A stretch of DNA of 64,000 nt from Cerioporus squamosus (GCA_022592435.1 JABYQS010000079.1:103660-167659); one strand, 5' to 3'. Shown: positions 1 to 11,685, counted from the stretch's first letter. The notes: generated by a model not told the origin, from the letters alone. Translations and numbers: made by a program.

Positions 1-496
1 ACGTCCACGATGAAGAAAACACTCAAGAGCCGTGGGAGTGCGGCTGGCTCCCTGCTCACCTTCGGTCAGGCTGTGGCAGTGCACGCCGTACTCGCCTCCA
101 CGACTGATGCACGAGCCGGTCGCTGTGCGTCGACGCACTGCCTGTATCGTCTCATCAGACATGCACTTTTCGCCCGGGAAACGGCAGGATTCCTATTGAG
201 GGGCGTCAACGAGTGGCACAACATCACACGCGCATGAGTCCGCGGCTTACGATCGTATAAGTAGCCTCCGTCTCGTTCTCAGGAAGAGCCACTCATAACC
301 TTGAAACCCTCGTCTCGTTGCCATCCACATCGAGCCGCAATGATTGAGCCGGAGGCGCCTGTCACCTTCCACGTTGACGAAGTTCCATTTCCTGCCTTGA
401 CTCTCGCGCCGGGAGACGCGAATATCCGGCTAGAACCCTATTCAGTTATCCTGCGGCACCGTCACGTCAAGCAACAGTTCAAGGTGATATCTCAGT

Positions 497-1412
497 ATGT
501 GTATTCTCCGCTTCCTTTCGGACCCCAACCTAAGAGCAGCGTTGCGAGCAGGCCAGCGGCCGACGGAGACACCTCCAGCTCCAGGAAACCCACTCGTGGA
601 GTCCCTGTCATCGCCCACGTAAGTATCGTGCTCGCTCACATTGAGACAAGGACCTCATTCCTTCATCCATCAGGGCGCTGCATCTGTCGGAAACGGAGCT
701 CATCATCCTATCCTGGGCGAAGGCGTGTCCCAGTCTGTATTGCCCCTTCCTCTTTTTCTCATGCTCCGTTGACGTCTGGAATAGCGTCGAGAATGACTCA
801 AATCCAGTTGTACCAGCCACGGTCAGTGGACAAGCTCCGGTCCAACAGCAGCCTGCGTCGCAGAGGCATCCAGGGGTCACTATCAACATCGGTTCTGCCG
901 AGGTCCATATGCAGGCGCAACAGCCGGTTTCTCCTGACAAGGTCGGGCCAGTATCGTTAGGGAACCCAGTATCGTCAGGGAACGAGAGGTTCGTCACCTG
1001 CCCTCCCATGTGTAATCTGTACAACCGCTGATTGCTTGGCGTCAGCTGTACTCTACACGTAGAACGACACGAGCACATGATACGGGGTCTCAAGGACAAA
1101 ACCGTCTGGTACTCGACTCGTGGTGACCAACTCCTGACTGTCCCCGTGCCCATCCCTTCGTCTCGCCTTCGGAACGGAGATCTCTTCGTCCATGTGGCCA
1201 CAGGGAACAGGAAGCAGGTGTGGTTGTGGGATGCACATCGATGGTTACCCGTCGAGTTGCACCACCCGCATCCCTACTTGCGCGAGTATGTACTCAATAT
1301 CCTCGCGAACGGGGAGCCTTCTTGGGTCACGAAGGACACCATCCGCACCTATATCGGTCGCTTGAAAAAGCGGGAGCGGGAGCGTAAGGGCAAGCCTGTC
1401 GCGGCTGAGTGA
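497..1412 (+). CDS. Hypothetical protein, three exons
   Basis: I do not recognise this family. Three exons join in phase: 497-618, 674-988 and 1046-1412, giving 267 residues. The donors are GTAAGT and GTTCGT, the acceptors CATCAG and CGTCAG, and the second intron has a CTGAT branch-like site. Exon 2 opens with a well-formed helical stretch (ALHLSETELIILSWAKAC), then becomes Gln/Pro/Ser/Val-rich. Exon 3 contains a compact segment with VWLWDAHRWLPVEL and ends in a basic tail (RLKKRERERKGK). No signal peptide or membrane segment is visible. The ATG at 497 follows an in-frame stop. A plausible coding stretch at 340-480 in another frame could be an earlier exon, but I found no in-phase junction to it. 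Confidence 0.5.
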
Positions 1413-1869
1413 ATGCATCATCGAGTCGCGTTCACGTTAGCATCTGTTCGTGATTATACTCTTCGTAACATATTCAGTTCATTATCATATAGGGCCCGTT
1501 ACATAACGTGTTACCAGCAGAACTGTGTCTTTTGCGCTTGCTCACATCGTTCGAGTGCCCACTTCCTCCCTTCCTCCCGCACGGTGTCCTTGACACGCAT
1601 AGTGGTCATGCCGCTAATGAAGTACATTGGGATCGATGTCGTGTGAATTAAGTGCAAGCGAGCGTTCGCAATCAATACTTTATATCTACCCGCGACCACC
1701 CGAGACCTCGGCTTCCTCCTCCTTACCGACTATCAAACTCGAAACATATACAGGTAACAGACATATACCTATCTGGCTGATTTCGACGTGCTGCTGCTCA
1801 CGACTGTCCCAAACCCCTCCCGCTCCTTTCTCACTCAACGCGCGCACTTCCCCTCCTCCAGCCACGACA
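1413..1869. other. Intergenic, no gene seen
   Basis: AT-richer spacer between the hypothetical gene and the desaturase fragment. An open frame runs through 1627-1869 into the cytochrome b5 segment, but the translated part before residue WTCEQV has no family resemblance. I see no RNA gene or repeat. Confidence 0.4.
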
Positions 1870-2418
1870 TGGACCTGTGAGCAGGTCGCGACCCGGATCA
1901 TCGCCGGAGACGCGCTCTTCGTCTTAAACGGCAACGTCGTCCGCGTTCCCCCTTCTTGGCTCACTCCACATCCCGGCGGCAACCTCGCCATCCTGCACGA
2001 CGTCGGCGGCGATGCGATGGACGAGGCTGACGCGGATCACTCTGACGAGACGCTGCAGAAGATGAAGAGCTTCGTGATCGGGCGTGTCGAGCTCGGGGAG
2101 GACGGCTGGGTGCCGTTCGGGCTCCCGACCCCGATCAGGTGAGTGAGCCGTATGGCGGTGAGGGGAAGATGAAATGTCACAACGAGGCGCGCCCGGTGAT
2201 ACTGTAAGCACGGAGGACACGGAGACGTCGCCTGCGTCCCAGATCCTGCCCAAGAAGGCGCAGGCGGTGGGGAGGGGCGCAGAAGAGACACAGATGGGCT
2301 TGACACTCGCGCAGCTGCAGCTGTAGCCGAACAAGTTGTCGCTGAAGACCGAGAAGATGCACTTGGACGCGTCCAAGGAACTGCGCAAGCGGATCAGTGC
2401 ATCACTGGGTGGACGGAC
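1870..2418 (+). pseudogene. Cytochrome b5 / fatty-acid desaturase N-terminal fragment
   Basis: The translation shows a cytochrome b5-like heme-binding fold: VVRVPPSWLTPHPGG carries the HPGG heme-ligand motif, followed by an HSDETLQ segment with the second histidine and FVIGRVE. This arrangement matches the front of fungal sphingolipid delta-8 desaturases (b5 domain fused to a desaturase). An intron of about 70 nt (2139-2208) joins in phase to a linker exon reading TEDTETSPASQILPKK and then LTLAQLQL. That exon meets an in-frame TAG at 2324-2326; reading through it gives family-like PNKLSLKTEK. After about 2418 no desaturase sequence or membrane segment remains. It therefore appears to be a truncated, inactivated copy. 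The family call rests on motif recognition only. Confidence 0.6.
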
Positions 2419-4440
2419 GAGAGCAGAGCAGAGGATGCACTGCGAGAGGAATCTCGTGTAGGTGCCTGCAAGGAGCTCCAGAAGAATCTCCAGGAGAGTC
2501 AGATGCGGGGACATTCGCCGGAGTGCGATATTGCCGAGGATGACAGCGGTGAGTGCTCCGGTTGGGAATCCAGCGCAGTTGTTCAATGTCTGTCAAGTAG
2601 TCATCAGACGAGTTATACACGCCGGCGGTATCTAAACAGCTGGAGAATGGGGGGAGTCCGGGAGAGCATATCCGGAGCTTGAGGACCAGAGCTGCGGAAA
2701 CATAACCATAGGTACGCCCCGATCTCGTCTTTCGTTCATCTTCTGAGGAGGTACACAACACTTAACTCTCATGTTGGACTAAGGGGTCAATATTCCACCG
2801 CCGTCTCTTCCTTTTCAAACACGATAGAACGTTAGCGAGGTTCGCACAGTCATTGACTCCGCAAGCTCTGATCCTCAGCGCAAAATGCCCGACACCATAG
2901 CCACTCTCTGCTGAGTCTGCTCGTTCCACGCGCTTGCGCCTCGAGCACTCACTGAGGCTGTCGTGTCGTGTTTGGCCTGAGGCAAACTTCCCTCTTCCGC
3001 TATCCACCATGTCCCCGCCACCCGCTCCACCATTTTACCCATGGCCGTCCACTCACCCTCGCTACCGATCAGCCACAGCCATACGTTGGGCCCGCAGCGG
3101 CCATCTCTCTGGTGCAGGGAGTCGCGACGACGTCCCGTGGTCAGGTAAGCTGTACGGTCTTGCCTACATACCTGGAACTGACCGAGACGCGTCAGCATTG
3201 CGTCGTGAACGCGTTTGCGTACTCGACGGCCGGTTCATCGAGCTCTGCGGCAGAAGGCGTATGCCGGACGGGTCACGCGAAGGCCAGCAGCGGCATGATG
3301 CATCTGTGGGTACATGTATGGGCCTCTCGTCACCGTCGAACTCGAGCTGACTCGCACGTGGACACATCCTGCGACAGAGCTCAGACACGCGGCTTCCGCT
3401 CCGCGGCACATCCCAGCAACTGTCCTCTGAGACAGACCGTGCGGCGAGCTCGGAAGCCGTCCAACGTCAGCCGGACACCTCGCTGGAAAAGTTACGTGTC
3501 TTTGCCCGGATGACACATGCAATGTGCTTACCGAACAACACAGCTGGCGAGGACCTTTCTGCAGCATACTTAGCTGCGCGTAAACACGGCCCCGGAGCCG
3601 CCGCGACACTCAACGCTTCGGGTGCAGCGCGATAGATCCGTCAATGCCGCGAGGTCGAGCCCGTTGGAATGTGCGAGGTATGCTACTCCAACACTAGTGC
3701 ATCAGCTCTCGACGAAACTCACCGTCCATATAGATGTTCCTCAGCTACATCCACCCACCACTGCCCCACTTCGCTGCTGTTCTGCTTGGACAGCTGCTCG
3801 CGGAGGCAGTCGACAGCTCAGAAGGCTTGAAAGTCGCCGTCTTCACCTGGAAGCGACTGGAGGACGAATCCTTTGTACGTACCGAGCTCTTCGCCTTTGC
3901 TGAGAGATGCTGACCGTGTGGCAGGGCGTTGTCCAGACTGTTGGGCTGTGCGAGAGCAAGAAGGCGCGAGCTGCAAAGGTTCACGGCAAGTCAGCCACGC
4001 GCATGCGGGAGCGCGGCAGAAGCGGCCTTGACTTGCAGGCATGATGGCCAAGTGCATGAGCAGCGGACAAGCACAGCAGAGCAGTTGAGGAAGAACGTCG
4101 TATTGACGGTACGTACCTGTTCTCGACACACTCCGCCCGACGAGTTCCTGACCTTCTGCTTCCACATGAGTTGCGTCTGTTCGTCTCATCGGCTGGAAGG
4201 ACAACGTGTAGAACTGTACGTGTTCTCTCGAGATTCACTGTACCCATACCCAGACCTCGACAGGATTCCCTTCCGTATTTCTTACATCATGGAGATAACT
4301 CCGGAAAGAGGGGATTACCCTCAAAGTATCACAAACGATCGTGCATGGCCCTCAAGCTGTTCCGACTGCTGGTGGGTGCAGCGTCAGCTTGGTTGCGAGC
4401 TGCGCTGACAAGTCATCATCGACATACAGATTCTCTTAGA
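2419..4440. other. Long stretch without a confident gene
   Basis: Several open frames up to 181 codons occur on both strands, but none has recognisable domains, consistent splice structure or a good start context. A segment at 3735-3910 on the plus strand reads like coding sequence (KVAVFTWKRLEDESFV) but I could not link it to a complete gene. The region precedes a decayed transcription-factor gene and probably contains further relics. Confidence 0.4.
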
Positions 4441-4444
4441 TGGT

Positions 4445-5130
4445 CTGGATACGGTGCGGCACACGGACTTTATGGAGCCTGACTTGATGGTTCGACCCAT
4501 GGACGCGTATTTCGAGCACCTCAACTTCTACTTGCCACTCCTGCACAGGCCTACGTTCCAGCAGGACATTCAGCGCGGGTTACACTTCCGTGACAGGAGC
4601 TTCGGCACTATCGTCCTCGTCGTCTGTGCTATCGGGTGCCTTTGGACGGAGGAATCCCGCGGACGCCCGAGCCAGGATCTGCTGCGGGATGGGAGCGGTT
4701 TGATCGTTGGTCACGATCAATGGTCTCTCCTGACGTGGCCGAAACGGCAGGATCTACAAGAATGCGCGGTTCGTACCATCTACACTTTGCTCGAGAAACG
4801 ATGCGTGACGAACGCACTGCGGCTCATGGCCGCGTACATGACCAGCACCCATACACCCCAAAGCAACTGGACGACTCCGATGTTGACTTCAGGTATCCGC
4901 ATGGTCGTGGATGCCGGTGCACACCGGAAGAAGACGTACACTGTACAGCATGATTCCCATGACAGAACAGGAGTAGTGGGAACGCGTATTTCGGTGAATG
5001 CATCTGTTGCGAGTGCTACAATGATTTCCTAACATCCGAGTGCCGATATAGGGTGCTGCTTGCAATGGACAGAATGGCCGGCTTCGCTCTCGGTCGGGTG
5101 TATGGCCATGCATCATACTCTGAGAAATGG
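4445..5130 (+). pseudogene. Relic of a Zn2Cys6-type regulator (fungal TF domain part)
   Basis: This segment is a decayed fourth copy of the regulator family found intact at 43.9, 51.7 and 55.4 kb. Collinear matches include YLPLLHRPTFQQDIQRGLHF (intact copies: MLPLLHEPTF...), GIRMVVDAGAHRKK (intact: GIRMAVDVGAHRKK) and FALGRV (intact: YGLGRP). Damage is multiple. There is a frame shift near 4690-4750, between the AGWERFDRW and DLQECAV segments. The acceptor before LMAAYM is lost: CGG replaces AG. Another shift follows HRKKTY, and a TAG lies within the EQE-stop-WERVF segment that corresponds to EDELWRRAF. No zinc cluster was found upstream. Function is almost certainly lost. Confidence 0.75.
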
Positions 5131-5453
5131 AATCGTAAGTCCTACAGCCACTTCAGTCCGAAACTACGACAGCTAGCATGGTTAACCCGGTGCGTACTTC
5201 GTCCGCGTGAGGGATGCGATATCCTGCTTATGGTCAGTGTCACCCCGTTTGCACTGGCGGCAGCAGCCTCTCAGTACCTGCGAGTTCGCCGCACGGCAGC
5301 GAGCATGTCTCTGTCGCTCCCGAGGCTGCACCCGGCCTGACTCGGATGTCGCCTGCGTTCAGAAGAACAGATCGAGCCTGCGTCTCGCTCCAGCTGGCCA
5401 AGCCTTGCAGCCGGCGATTGCGATACCTGCGGAGATAAGCACAATATGTCTAA

Positions 5454-6010
5454 CTGCGTACCGGCTCCTCACGACGTCCGCAGTGCGCCCCAGGCCATGA
5501 CGCGGAGCATAATGGCAGGGGCGAGCAGGTGTTCGCCCGTTGAGATCTCCCGTCCTGGGGCGGTGCGCGAGCACATCTTGTTGCTCTTCGCCTAATGGAC
5601 CGCTGCGGTTCTCTGCTTCTGAGGTATGTCCTCGTTTCGTGCTCGTTAGCACTGCCAGGCTCGATCGCAAGCAGTCTCGCTGACGTCTCTTGTAGTTCAG
5701 CATCAACATGGTGTATTGGACGACCTGTATAGCTGCGTACCTGCTCCTCACGACGTCCGCATGTCTTCACATGTAGCCAGACGGCAGGCACAAGCCTCTC
5801 TTCATTCAAGCAGGTCGCGCCAGGGCGGCGTTCGCAGAGCGTGAGCACACTTCGTTGGACTTCTCCCGTTGTACCGCTGCAGCTTCCCGGATGCTTCGGT
5901 GAGTGCCAGTCAGGGCAGCTAAGTTCGGTCGCGGTTAGTTTTGCTGACCTCTTCGGTAGTTCTCGCGGTCTCCCGGACGCGCTGCTGTCAGGAGGAAGTT
6001 GTCAAGGTGA
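5454..6010. repeat. Diverged tandem duplication of about 280 bp
   Basis: Two adjacent units start with a nearly identical 29-bp block at 5454-5482 and 5733-5761 (28 of 29 matches). Weaker collinear similarity follows: GACCGCTGCGGTTC against TACCGCTGCAGCTTC, and CTGACGTCTCTTGTAG against CTGACCTCTTCGGTAG. The conserved pieces resemble exon and splice-site blocks, so a gene segment was probably duplicated and then decayed. Confidence 0.6.
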
Positions 6011-6047
6011 GCACCGTCGTGTTATCCAGTGGCCATGAGGAACTCAC

Positions 6048-6139
6048 CTTTGGTCCGAGTTGAATACAACTCGGGCCAACGCACGGCGCACGGTGAGTTG
6101 ATGCATCCGAGCCTTGGCATGGCTGGAGGTGGCTGACAT
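6048..6139 (-). CDS. Possible first exon of an unidentified gene
   Basis: From the ATG at 6139 the minus strand encodes 30 residues rich in Ala, Arg and Ser, with RRALARVVFNSDQR before a good GTGAGT donor at 6047. A TATATG-like element lies about 130 bp upstream in a CT-rich leader. Downstream minus-strand pieces (IREAAAVQREKSNEV near 5870) could be later exons and fall in the duplicated block at 5454-6010, but the chain breaks. I do not recognise the family; this may be the start of a decayed gene. Confidence 0.25.
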
Positions 6140-6299
6140 CGACAATCGGCACGTAGGCTGAGCTAGAGCGTTTTCGCGTAGCGAGTTCGAGTAGAGACGA
6201 TGTATAGGGAGGAGAGGGAGGGCAGCGGCCTTGGAGCAGGACGGTAACGCGGGGCGGAAAGGACAGACAAGCATATAAGCGAGGGGGTAGCCGGGGTCG

Positions 6300-8300
6300 T
6301 TTGGACGTAGCTTGCTGACGGACGTTGGCATGGAGGGAGTCTTAGAGACGTGCCTGGCTGGTCGACGGAGTGTCGAACGTCGTCCACCTGTCGTCGAGTT
6401 CAGGCAAGTTCTGACAATTTGCGAGAGAGTCGCCGCGTCGAGGAGGAGGAGGAGGAGGAGGGGGCAAGTTCAGCGGGCTATGAACGGGTGTAGACTCACC
6501 TGCATGTAGTATACTCTGGCATCGCATGATGGCACTTTGCGCCCTCTGGTCTCGTCGCGAGCTTGCAATGGTAAGCGCGACGCGCAGCACGATGTTGCAG
6601 AAGTCGAGCGGGCGAGCGCGACGGAGAGGGGAAGCTCAACTGGCTGCAGAGTGCGTAACAGACGCGAAGGATCGAGAGTACTTGTACAGCTCGAGACCGT
6701 CGTTGCAGTATCGCGGTGAGGTCGAGGCAAGACGCAGCCAGGCGCTGTACGCGATACGTCATGAAAGGCTCGCAACCGGTGCCTAGATGAGTGCCGGTGG
6801 AGGACTACATGTCCTCGTACAGCGGAGTGCGAGCAGCGAGACCCGATTGGGCGCTTGCTACTCTTTTTTGTAACCGTCATGATTACCTCCGCCAGGCTTG
6901 TCTCCGGACGTCATACTCTGTCTCCTCAATTAAGACATAAGAACGTGAGATTTGATCTCGTATTGCAAGGCCAAGTTTTCCCATTTCGTCTTACAGTAGT
7001 TGCCACAGCGTTGTACGACTGCATCACCCGGTCTCTCTTGTCTCTCTCCCTCGGCATCTGCATCGACTAGTGCCAGTGGTCAGAACGCATGCACGACGAG
7101 ATATTTGCAATCATGTCTCTAGTGCTGGCGAGGGGTTGGTGAAGCGCGTGTCGTGTTGGTGGGCGCAGTGCTCAGTATGGGACAGCAGGGACAATCTAGG
7201 TGCGTCAATCATAGTTCACCATGTCCGCACCTTCTCGATTCATGCGACTTCAGAGCAGAGCATTTGCTGTTGGTCCTGCGAGTCTTCTGCAGTGAAGCAA
7301 CGCTCACCGGTATGTCACGGACCTGGCACACGTACGTCTTGTGTGGCCGGCTGTCAGTACGAGAAGTGGCAATTTCTTGCTTGCATCGCGGTGGCCATGG
7401 CGCAAGATGATCCTCAGCTCGATCACGCACAGATTGAGTCGGACGGACCAGACGATCCCACCTCGGGTGCTTACACCTCAGACTCCAACCTCCCACCGGC
7501 TGCAGGCAGGTAACTTGCACATTCACAGATATCTTAACCTGAGTGATGAACACATCGTCCGAAAGTCGCGTCGTTCCTGTTGCACTGGATTCCCCGATTG
7601 TGAGTTCTGTTCAAACTGCAGTTGGAGACTAGTTTTCTGATTACGCGGAAGCTTCGCAGTACATCGTGTCCGACAAGCGCGTGCCTGTTGAGGGACCGAA
7701 AGGAGAGGATAACGGTCTGGTAAGTTAGGCCTCCTGGCAGCAATGAAGAGACTTTTCCGGTACTTGTCTGGTGGTATAGAGGAGGTGAGTCCGACGGCGT
7801 AAATCCGATTGTGAACGCCCCATTGACCGTATGTTGCTCCTCTTACAGGATGGGTGGTCGGAGACCTGGATATGGATGACAACAACCTGCGGACGAGAGC
7901 TGTGGAACTGAAGCTCACCATAGTGAATGACCATCGCTCTTGCTTCAAACACACACTGTCGCTCGCCCCGTGCTTGGTTACTCGCCGCTCTGGACGTCCT
8001 CTCTACCTCAGCACTCGTTACTCGGCCTCCTGCTACCCACAGCTCGACGTCATGGCAAGGCGGACTAGACCTGCCGGCAACGACTCGGGCTGGAGGCTGT
8101 ACCGAAGAGGCCCGGAGCGCGGAAGGCATGTAGAACGTCGGAAGGGGATCTGGGCGACAGAGGGGCTCGCGTGTTGTGATGGGCCTGCTATTCGTGGCTG
8201 TCAATCTGGCGGAGTCGTGGTCGGACCCGGCTGATAAGCACACCAGACTGGCCATGGCCCGAATCCCTTCTCTGCTCTATTTCTCGTCCGTCCCACGACC
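6300..8300. other. Gene-poor stretch
   Basis: Only short overlapping frames on both strands, with Arg/Ser-rich translations typical of non-coding GC-rich DNA. A GAGGAGGAGGAGG run lies near 6441. I see no domain, RNA gene or intact repeat. Confidence 0.4.
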
Positions 8301-8965
8301 CTCCCTCCCAGCTCTCTCTCCCAACTCCGCCCCATCCGCCCCGTCCCCGGCGCGGCCTACGTCGCCCCTCATGAACCACCTCCACGACGCGCACGTCCAC
8401 AATAAGCGCATCTCCATCAACGAGCTCCTGAACCCCATCGGCGCGACCGCCTCCCCCCTCTACAGCAACCAGCAGCTCCCCTGTCTCTCCGCCGCCCTCC
8501 AGTATGCCCACCCTCGGGACGGTGCGCCTGCTGAGGGTGCGGGCAGCGCCGAGATTCCGAAGAAGAGCGCCAGAATGCGGAGGGCGAATCAGTTCCCGTC
8601 TACGCGCGGGAAGAAACCCCTCCCGGGCGTATCACACGCATCTCGGAGGCGCAGAATTTTCAGCAGCAGATTGCCGAGGGCGCTATGGTTAATGCTCCAT
8701 GCTGTGCTGCGTCGTGTCTACTCATGCTGTTTCTCAGAACAATGCGCGCGACAGCGCCTCGTCAAGACCCCGCAGTGCTCGTACGCCTTTACGGCGGAAT
8801 AAGGACCTCCCTAGGACACCGCTCGGCAGTGCGTATGATGTGGTCGATGTGTTGCTAAAACTCACTAACTTTGTTTTCAGCTCACTTTATACCTGATGAT
8901 GATACTCGCAGTGTCTACGAGCGTCGACGGCAGCGAACAGGGACAATCGTGTCTACGACAGGCTG
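8300..8965 (+). pseudogene. Disrupted hypothetical gene
   Basis: Several pieces read like protein but lie in different frames. They are an N-terminal part from the ATG at 8371 with ISINELLNP, a segment near 8580-8685 with ESVPVYAREETPPGRITRIS, and an exon near 8739-8840 with RSARTPLRRNKDLPRTPLGS. A last piece near 8880-8965 reads HFIPDDDTRSVYERRRQRT. The shift between the first two parts, near 8520-8560, has no plausible intron, so one or more frame breaks are likely. The family is not recognised. The alternative is unannotated splicing of a fast-evolving nuclear protein. Confidence 0.3.
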
Positions 8966-9289
8966 ACGTACCTTTGCACCGCCTAGACATGCCCAGGAGC
9001 ATTGTGTCTCATAGCTCCAGCGCACATCGTGGAGAACGTTGACCGATCGCCGCATGTAGCTCATAGCCCGGCGGAGCTCTGACATGGCACGTCTGGGAGA
9101 CGTCGAGCGACGCGCCGGCGGGGAGGGGCGAATGCCTGGGGAGTTAGAAGACCAGCATTGCAGCCTGGAATGAATCGTGCCAGTGTGTCCTCGGGACGAC
9201 GTCGCACTAGTCCTGATGAGTAAATCTCGAATCGTGCGACTGTCGTCCCGCTTCATGGTTCGAATTGCCCGTGAATCGCTCACGTGAAT

Positions 9290-9870
9290 CGTCATGTCAC
9301 ACAGCTAATGTCATCAGCATGTTGTGCTAAGAAATATATGCGGAATATTATGATAAAAGACTCATTGTTGGTGGACAGTTTCCGTAGGCAACATGAGGAT
9401 AGTATGATAAATTTCCACCAGCATGAAGTTCACATTGTGGTACGGGCAACATGTGAGACACATGCTAAATGATATCAATATGCTGTCAGCAGAGGACATC
9501 GGGATATAGTCACATAAGATGATTGCATGTTGCCGCCGCCAAACAGGGGATGAGCATAGGGAATATTGGCCCCATGTCGTCCCGGCCAGCAGTCAAAATG
9601 GTCGCCAGATGCTGCCCTGGTATTATCCTACCCTACACCTGGGCAACAGTATGCACATTGACAGCATGTTTTCCCCTGGCCACCATCAATGCGCCAGGAG
9701 GAACATCATCTGCAGGTTATTCCCAGCAATATTTGGCCCACCCAAGGACACTATCATATATTTTTTCAGCATAATTCCTTAATGTGGCCTGTTACGCCCT
9801 CCGAACATCATTTAGTCTTTCATCACAATTTTATCCAAATGTTATCCTGGGCAACATGAGACATTGTCCT
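9290..9870. repeat. AT-rich island with recurring GGCAACAT motif
   Basis: Base composition shifts sharply from the GC-rich surroundings. The octamer GGCAACAT or its close variants recur at 9387, 9445, 9641 (GGGCAACA) and 9850, with an inverted copy ATGTTGCC at 9527. Phrases such as CCTGGGCAACA appear twice. No coding potential is evident. This could be a decayed non-autonomous transposon or an AT-rich relic. Confidence 0.45.
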
Positions 9871-10183
9871 CGGTGGGAGCTATGTCTGGGACTCTGGCCC
9901 TGGGTGGTTGTGTCGGCGGAGAGCGAGTTGGCCGCGCGCGGAACAATCTCGCGCGCGATCTCGATCACCGCATCAGCCACTGAGCCTGGCAGACGCCCGA
10001 CCGACTCACCGCCCTCGCCTGCCCGCTCCGAGTCTGCGTCCTCGACAACTCCCCATCTCGTCTCGCCATTCTTGCTGTCTCTTATTGATCCTGTGTCACT
10101 TGCTAAGCGTTGGCACCACCGCTTTACAACAACACAAACTCGGAGGAGGAAATTCGGGATCCCAGTCGCCGACTAGAGCGAGC

Positions 10184-11685
10184 ATGCATACTGCGTGGAC
10201 GAAGAAGGGCTCGTCGCTGCCCTCGGACAGGATCCCATCAAGAACACAGACTCCCCAGCCTGCGAAGGGTAAAGGAAAGGGCAAGGGAAAGGAAGAGGCC
10301 CCGCCCAAGAGCAAGGAGGTCCGCGCGCTCGAGAAGCTGCGCGACGACCTCCGCAATGCGTCAGGCAGGGAGAGAGACCCGAAGGGCGGGTGCTTTTGTC
10401 AAGGTGTGTGTCGAGCTTGCTATGTCATGAATTTTATCATACGTTCTTGCTCTCTGCGAACGGTTAAGTCGGGTGCATTCATTCCGAGAATTTGTCTGCC
10501 CGGTCCTCCTGGATGGCGTCGTGCACAACGGCTATTCGCTCTGCATCATAATTCGGGGAGAGAGCCTGCGACATGTCACATTGGATAGGGGGGATCGAAG
10601 TGGTGGCTTCTGCGACGATGGTGATTACCTCCAACTGTACACGGTGCATTCACCACGCATTCACTCCGCTTTCCGCTAATGTCCCGGTACTGTGTGTATG
10701 CGGACATCGAAGACAGACGATAAACATTTGCCTTTCACATTTGCCCCGTTATTCATGCCGATCTTACATCGCTTTAACCTCTCGAAGTGAAGCGACGGCA
10801 GTTCTCTGTCTTGCGTCCGGAAGAGTCTGGCAGCTGCTTTCTTCCCGAAATATCGACCGCATACACCTTTCCACTGAGGAACCGAAACATATATCCATGC
10901 GTGTGAGCTACAATGTGGACACGCATGTCCCCCTTCGTGGCAAGCTGTACGACGGCTGGTGGCCGTCGACGCTCTGCGCGATCACACAGAAGACCACGTT
11001 CCTTGGACTAGTGGCTTGAAGCGGTTACGGGGCTTCGGTACATACCCTGGAGGTCAATGGTGTATCTCTTGTTGTACTCGACGACTGTCGTGGAGCTGCT
11101 TCTGACCTCCCTTACTCCCCAGCCCGGATGCACGCACTTTCGACATATAACCCAATATGCCGCTCATGTGGGCTCATCCTCTGCGAACTCAACCTTCCCA
11201 ACTTCGCCTGTCCACACTGCACCGAGGCCCTCCTTACGCCCACCGCGCGCGACGCCCTCATCCAAACGCTCGAATCCCGCATAGACGAGACCCTCGCCAA
11301 GGAGGAAGCTGACCGGCAGCGCCTCATCCAGGAAGCCCGTGCAGCCCAAGGCGCATTCCCCACCCTCTCCGCCGCATCGTCTCGCTCCGGCACCCCTGGA
11401 CCAGGCTCGGACGCCCAGGCGTCCCACCCGGTGAACCAGACGCACAAGGTGCTGTCGCTCGACTCGAAGACCCGGAAAGTCAAGGTCTCGTCGTACACCC
11501 CGCCCGCCGTCTCTCGCACGGCGTCGACAGACAAGATCAAGCAGCAGCCCGAGCCCGAGTACAAGCGCGTCCCGGCGCCACCGGCGGAGGTGTCCTGCTC
11601 GTCTGCGCCGCTGAACCCTCATCATCGGCCGTGGGCGAACTTACGCGGGCTGAACGTGACATATGTGCCGCCCGGTCGGGCATGA
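10184..11685 (+). CDS. ASC-1/TRIP4-type zinc-finger (C2HC5) protein
   Basis: Two exons, 10184-10403 and 11123-11685, join in phase (G|CC) to give 260 residues. The family (activating signal cointegrator 1) is known as a component of the ASC-1 complex, in transcription coactivation and ribosome-quality-control roles. Exon 1 encodes a basic, Lys/Gly-rich start (KGKGKGKGKEE) and the first Cys pair in GGCFCQ. Exon 2 supplies ICRSCGLILCELNLPNFACP followed by HC, completing the Cys/His cluster. A helical segment after it (ESRIDETLAKEEADRQRL) is followed by Ser/Pro-rich linkers. The C-terminal ASCH domain of animal TRIP4 is absent, as is usual for short fungal versions. The intron is 719 nt, far longer than the 50-60 nt typical here. 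Confidence 0.8.

Noticed and set aside
10..237. 75-codon frame at the left edge
   Set aside because: No family resemblance or promoter; could be part of a gene outside the window but unsupported.
608..1201. 197-codon minus-strand frame
   Set aside because: It is the antisense shadow of exons 2 and 3 of the plus-strand gene at 497-1412, which has consistent splice phases.
2968..3513. 181-codon plus-strand open frame
   Set aside because: Ser/Arg/His-rich translation without domain, start context or splice partners; overlapping frames on both strands are equally open, as expected in GC-rich non-coding DNA.
11112..11625. Long minus-strand frames opposite the ASC-1-type gene
   Set aside because: Antisense shadows; the plus strand carries recognisable zinc-finger sequence.
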